Shown: in pieces, positions 61,463 to 64,000 of the stretch
Position numbering within the stretch: the first letter of the stretch is position 1
Layout: every line of letters starts with the position of its first letter
Origin: Roseburia sp.
GTDB lineage: Bacteria > Bacillota > Clostridia > Lachnospirales > Lachnospiraceae
Length of the DNA: 64,000 bases
Reading direction: 5' to 3'
Assembly: GCA_026168605.1 (NCBI GenBank)
Contig: JAPFDX010000012.1
Location: forward strand, 124,001 to 188,000
Notes under the pieces: generated by a model
What the model saw: only the letters and a program-made list of their open reading frames with translations
Told to the model about the DNA's origin: nothing
Databases searched by the model: none
Position numbers and translations under genes: made by a program

Positions 61463-61963
61463 TTATTTGACACAACTTCTCTTATAAAAAAACAAGACGA
61501 TTTTTTCCAGATAGCGCTTGAGCACGATCTGTATCTCCTCCTTCGGATGGATCGGTTTCACCAGAACAGAGCGTATCCCCGCGAGATTCGCCCCATAGAT
61601 ATCCGTAAAAACCTGATCGCCGACAAACAGGGTATTTGTGGTGTCGGTTCCCATCCGCTCCATCGCCAGACGGTAATTGCCGGGCTTTGGCTTTCCCGCC
61701 TTACAGATATAGGACACCTGCACGGCGTCGTTAAACGTTTTCACACGCGGCTCCTTATTGTTGGAGAGCAGCGTGCACGCAAAGCCAAGCTCCTTCAAAT
61801 GCGCAAACAATCCGCGCGCGCGCGCGTCAGCCGGCGCATCGTGGGGAACAAGCGTATTGTCAATATCAAAAATGATCCCGCGGTAGCCCTGCGCGTACAG
61901 CCCGTCAAAATCAATCTCATAGGTGGAGTCCACGTACTCACCCGGATAAAACTTTTTTAACAT
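61463..61963 (-). CDS. YqeG-family HAD-IIIA phosphatase
   Basis: A 166-residue HAD phosphatase of the YqeG type. Motif I is IIFDIDNTLVPHD with the two catalytic Asp (about 31-38), motif II TLLSNN, motif III Lys in AGKPKPGNYRLAMERM, and motif IV FVGDQVFTDIYGANLAG. YqeG proteins are phosphatases, some thought to act on phosphatidylglycerophosphate. ATG 61963 is used with GAAGGAAG upstream. It lies between the isochorismatase-like gene and rpiB, with small gaps, so it is probably cotranscribed. Confidence 0.9.
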   Translation of the reverse strand: MLKKFYPGEYVDSTYEIDFDGLYAQGYRGIIFDIDNTLVPHDAPADARARGLFAHLKELGFACTLLSNNKEPRVKTFNDAVQVSYICKAGKPKPGNYRLAMERMGTDTTNTLFVGDQVFTDIYGANLAGIRSVLVKPIHPKEEIQIVLKRYLEKIVLFFYKRSCVK

Positions 61964-61977
61964 CACATTTCTTCCTT

Positions 61978-62520
61978 CTATTTTACAAGGTTCGAGATCT
62001 GGCGGAACTTCCCGTGCTCCGCGCTTTGCATCAGCTCAAAGAGCAGCGCCTCATACGTCGTAACGGTCACGCCCTCCGCGCGCGCCCGAAGCATCGCCAC
62101 GTCCTTGTCGTTTAAGCTGCGCGCACTGATACAGTCCTCCACGAGCACCGGCTCATAACCCGCATCCAAAAGCTCCAGCGCAGACTGCATCACGCAGATA
62201 TGCGCCTCGATGCCGCACAAAATGACCTGCTTTCTGCCTAGCGCTTTCAGATGATTTTGCACCGCTGCATCCCCGTAGATGGAAAAGCTCTTTTTGTCGA
62301 AGGTCTCCGCCTCGCCCACAGCCTCTGTGATCTCCTGCACCGTAGCCCCGAGTCCCTTCGCATACTGCGTCGTGATAAAAACGGGAACCTCCAGTATCTG
62401 CATCCCCTTTAACAGCCTGCCGGAATTGGCGAGAAGCCGCTCCCTCTCCGCGATCACCGGCATAAATTTCTCCTGATAGTCCACTGCCACACAGCAGGCG
62501 TCTTCCAGTCTGATCCTCAT
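61978..62520 (-). CDS. Isochorismatase-family cysteine hydrolase
   Basis: A 180-residue hydrolase. The catalytic triad of the family is visible: Asp in AVDYQEKFMP (about 12), a Lys in FDKKSFSIY (about 80) and Cys in ILCGIEAHICVMQSALELL (about 108-112). The sequence resembles the YcaC/nicotinamidase-like branch; substrate unknown. ATG 62520 is chosen because the protein then begins directly before the first strand and GGAAGTG stands upstream. It is on the same strand as its neighbours nrdR and the YqeG gene. Confidence 0.9.
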   Translation of the reverse strand: MRIRLEDACCVAVDYQEKFMPVIAERERLLANSGRLLKGMQILEVPVFITTQYAKGLGATVQEITEAVGEAETFDKKSFSIYGDAAVQNHLKALGRKQVILCGIEAHICVMQSALELLDAGYEPVLVEDCISARSLNDKDVAMLRARAEGVTVTTYEALLFELMQSAEHGKFRQISNLVK

Positions 62521-62608
62521 GTACAAACACTTCCTTTCCGCCGCTCCCTCTCCGGCTTTGCGGCATGACAAAGGGGAGGCGTTTCCGCTTCCCCGGTATT
62601 ATTTTGTC

Positions 62609-63061
62609 CTATTTATCCAGCATCTTCTTAAGCTCGCTCATAAAGGTGTTCACGTCCTTAAACTCACGGTACACGGACGCAAAGCGGACATAGGCGACCG
62701 CCTCCAGATCCTTGAGTTTGTCCATCACGATCTCACCGATCAGGGAACTCGGTATCTCCTTCTCCTCACGGTTAAAAATCTCCGTCTCCACCTCGTCGAT
62801 GAGCTGGTTGATCTGGTTGATGGAGATCGGACGCTTGTGACACGCCCGGAGCACACCGCCCTCGATCTTGGAACGGTCGTACTGCTCTCTCGTGTTGTCC
62901 TTCTTGATGACGATCAGCGGGATCGTCTCCACCTTCTCATAGGTCGTAAAACGCTTGCCACAGTCGTCGCACAGTCTGCGGCGGCGGATAGAATTATTAT
63001 CGTCTGCCGGTCTGGAATCAATGACCCTCGTATTATCACTGCTGCAAAATGGACACTTCAT
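62609..63061 (-). CDS. nrdR: Transcriptional repressor NrdR
   Basis: A 150-residue repressor of ribonucleotide reductase genes. The N-terminal zinc ribbon is MKCPFCSSDNTRVIDSRP ... RRRRLCDDCGKRF (four Cys), and the ATP-cone domain follows (about 49-139: PLIVIKKDNTREQYDRSKI at its start). Length and motifs match the family exactly. ATG 63061 has GGAGGTGGG upstream. No ribonucleotide reductase gene is in the window, so the targets lie elsewhere. Confidence 0.97.
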   Translation of the reverse strand: MKCPFCSSDNTRVIDSRPADDNNSIRRRRLCDDCGKRFTTYEKVETIPLIVIKKDNTREQYDRSKIEGGVLRACHKRPISINQINQLIDEVETEIFNREEKEIPSSLIGEIVMDKLKDLEAVAYVRFASVYREFKDVNTFMSELKKMLDK

Positions 63062-63156
63062 ATCCCACCTCCACATCGCTATCTTCCTATATACCGTAGT
63101 ATATCTGCCAATCCCTGAATTGTCAACAAAGTTTGCTCTTTGGAATAGAATACCTG

Positions 63157-64000
63157 TCACCGTCTCACAAAATGCAGCAGACGGCTGCCATAATCCCCGA
63201 AAATCAATTCCTGCAGATACCCCGCCTGCATCAGAAGTTCCCCGGCATACACCTCGTCTGTTCCCGCCAGAGCATACTGCGCCTGCGCATCCAGCCCCTC
63301 CAGCCTTAAGCGGGCGGATTTTCTACGGGTCTCAAACCGCACCTGCACGTAGGTGACCAGCGTCTCGCTCCGGTCGGGCGCAACCACCTGCCAACAGTCG
63401 TACATCTGATTCTCCCTGTAAGATGCGATCCGGTAATAGTTCCCCTCCCGCATCAGCGCATGGTACTGATGATACTGCCGGTTAAACGAAATGACTTTTT
63501 CTTTTTCCTCCGCGGTCATTTTCGTAATGTCAAGCTCATAGCCGAATGTGCCGGCGAGCGCCACATTCGCCCGCGTCTCCAACGGCGTCACCCTTCCCAC
63601 GCTGTGATTCGGGCAGACGCAGACGTGCGCCCCCATCGTGCTCAGCGGATAAAGCATTGCCGTTCCCTCCTGAATGGCAAGCCGCTCGATCGGATCCATG
63701 TCATCCGACGTCCAGATCTGCGGGCTATAATAGAGCATACCCGGGTCAAACCTGCCTCCGCCGCCGGAACAGTTCTCAAGCAGCAGATCCGGAAAATCGC
63801 GCAGCAGGCGCTCCTGCATCTGGTATACCCCAAGCATATACCGGTGCATAAATTCTCCCATGTGCTCCCTTCCCAGCGTCATGCTTCCGGCGTCGGCGAC
63901 CGGACGGTTCATATCCCATTTGACATATTCGATGTTGGCGCTGCGGATGACGCCCGCCACACGTTCATAAATATAGTCCACAACCTCCTGGCGGGTGAGA
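63157..64000 (-). CDS. Alpha-galactosidase, GH36 family, N-terminus beyond window edge
   Basis: About 280 C-terminal residues of a glycoside hydrolase family 36 enzyme, releasing alpha-galactose from raffinose-type sugars. The nucleophile motif is YVKWDMNRP near the visible N-terminus. ENCSGGGGRFDPGMLYYSPQIWTSDDMDPIERL follows, with the acid/base Asp in SDDMD. The later YPLSTMGAHVCVCPNHSVGR is also typical. The C-terminal beta domain is complete, ending at the stop at 63157. Full-length enzymes are about 700 residues, so more than half lies past 64000. The GTG near 63981 is internal, not a start. Confidence 0.94.
   Translation of the reverse strand, partial: LTRQEVVDYIYERVAGVIRSANIEYVKWDMNRPVADAGSMTLGREHMGEFMHRYMLGVYQMQERLLRDFPDLLLENCSGGGGRFDPGMLYYSPQIWTSDDMDPIERLAIQEGTAMLYPLSTMGAHVCVCPNHSVGRVTPLETRANVALAGTFGYELDITKMTAEEKEKVISFNRQYHQYHALMREGNYYRIASYRENQMYDCWQVVAPDRSETLVTYVQVRFETRRKSARLRLEGLDAQAQYALAGTDEVYAGELLMQAGYLQELIFGDYGSRLLHFVRR

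Overview
The window reads as chromosomal DNA of a Gram-positive anaerobe of the Clostridia, most likely family Lachnospiraceae. Supporting signs are: strong AGGAGG-type ribosome sites on nearly every gene, a CIRCE/HrcA heat-shock circuit, AddAB in place of RecBCD, NrdR, UppP, YqeG and YfhO proteins, and a cellobiose-type PTS. This is inference from gene content; no rRNA or other marker gene is present. Most of the window is fairly GC-rich. Islands near 3.5-4.5, 16.1-18.2 and 53.5-54.7 kb are clearly AT-richer and hold the accessory genes.

Layout. 0-10 kb: purA (cut by the window edge), a LysR regulator divergent from a MATE exporter, an AT-rich SUKH-domain gene, a TfoX-N protein, an unrecognised 956-residue zinc-ribbon protein, and htpG behind a perfect CIRCE operator. 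10-15.7 kb: a MerR/TipAS-type regulator with a 19-bp-spacer promoter, divergent from a heterodimeric BmrCD-like ABC exporter, then a membrane-anchored glycerophosphodiesterase. 15.7-18.2 kb: accessory island with an intact RelB/DinJ-type antitoxin fused to a beheaded YafQ toxin, then small orphan genes separated by a degenerate repeat. 18.2-34.6 kb: housekeeping block (ABC-F protein, uppP, lipoprotein foldase, flavoprotein, maf, addA, addB, carB). 34.6-35.8 kb: a small ORF and a complete toxin-antitoxin pair whose promoter lies inside a perfect 17-bp inverted repeat. 35.8-44.3 kb: a Bce-like two-component/ABC module, rnhA, a DUF218 protein, a ZIP transporter and a hydrolase. 44.3-48.7 kb: a cellobiose-type PTS operon containing an uncharacterised predicted TIM-barrel gene, opposite a ROK repressor. 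48.7-53.5 kb: a YfhO protein and a second two-component system with a candidate direct-repeat box.

53.3-54.75 kb: a 27-bp exact direct repeat, one copy inside the histidine kinase gene and one at the dnaJ terminator, brackets an AT-rich segment with its own promoter, an 8-codon leader ORF, a secreted 217-residue protein and a 57-residue two-helix membrane protein. This is the best candidate in the window for something undescribed. 54.8-59.8 kb: the hrcA-grpE-dnaK-dnaJ operon with a second perfect CIRCE. 59.9-64 kb: a small membrane protein, efp, rpiB, a YqeG phosphatase, an isochorismatase-like hydrolase, nrdR and the C-terminal part of a GH36 alpha-galactosidase.

The genes link in three places. 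HrcA at 59 kb should repress both its own operon and htpG 50 kb away. Three transport or stress modules sit beside their own regulators: MerR with the ABC exporter, a two-component system with a Bce-like exporter, and ROK with the PTS. The accessory islands carry toxin, antitoxin and immunity-like genes in various states of decay. No tRNA, rRNA, CRISPR array or intact insertion sequence was seen.
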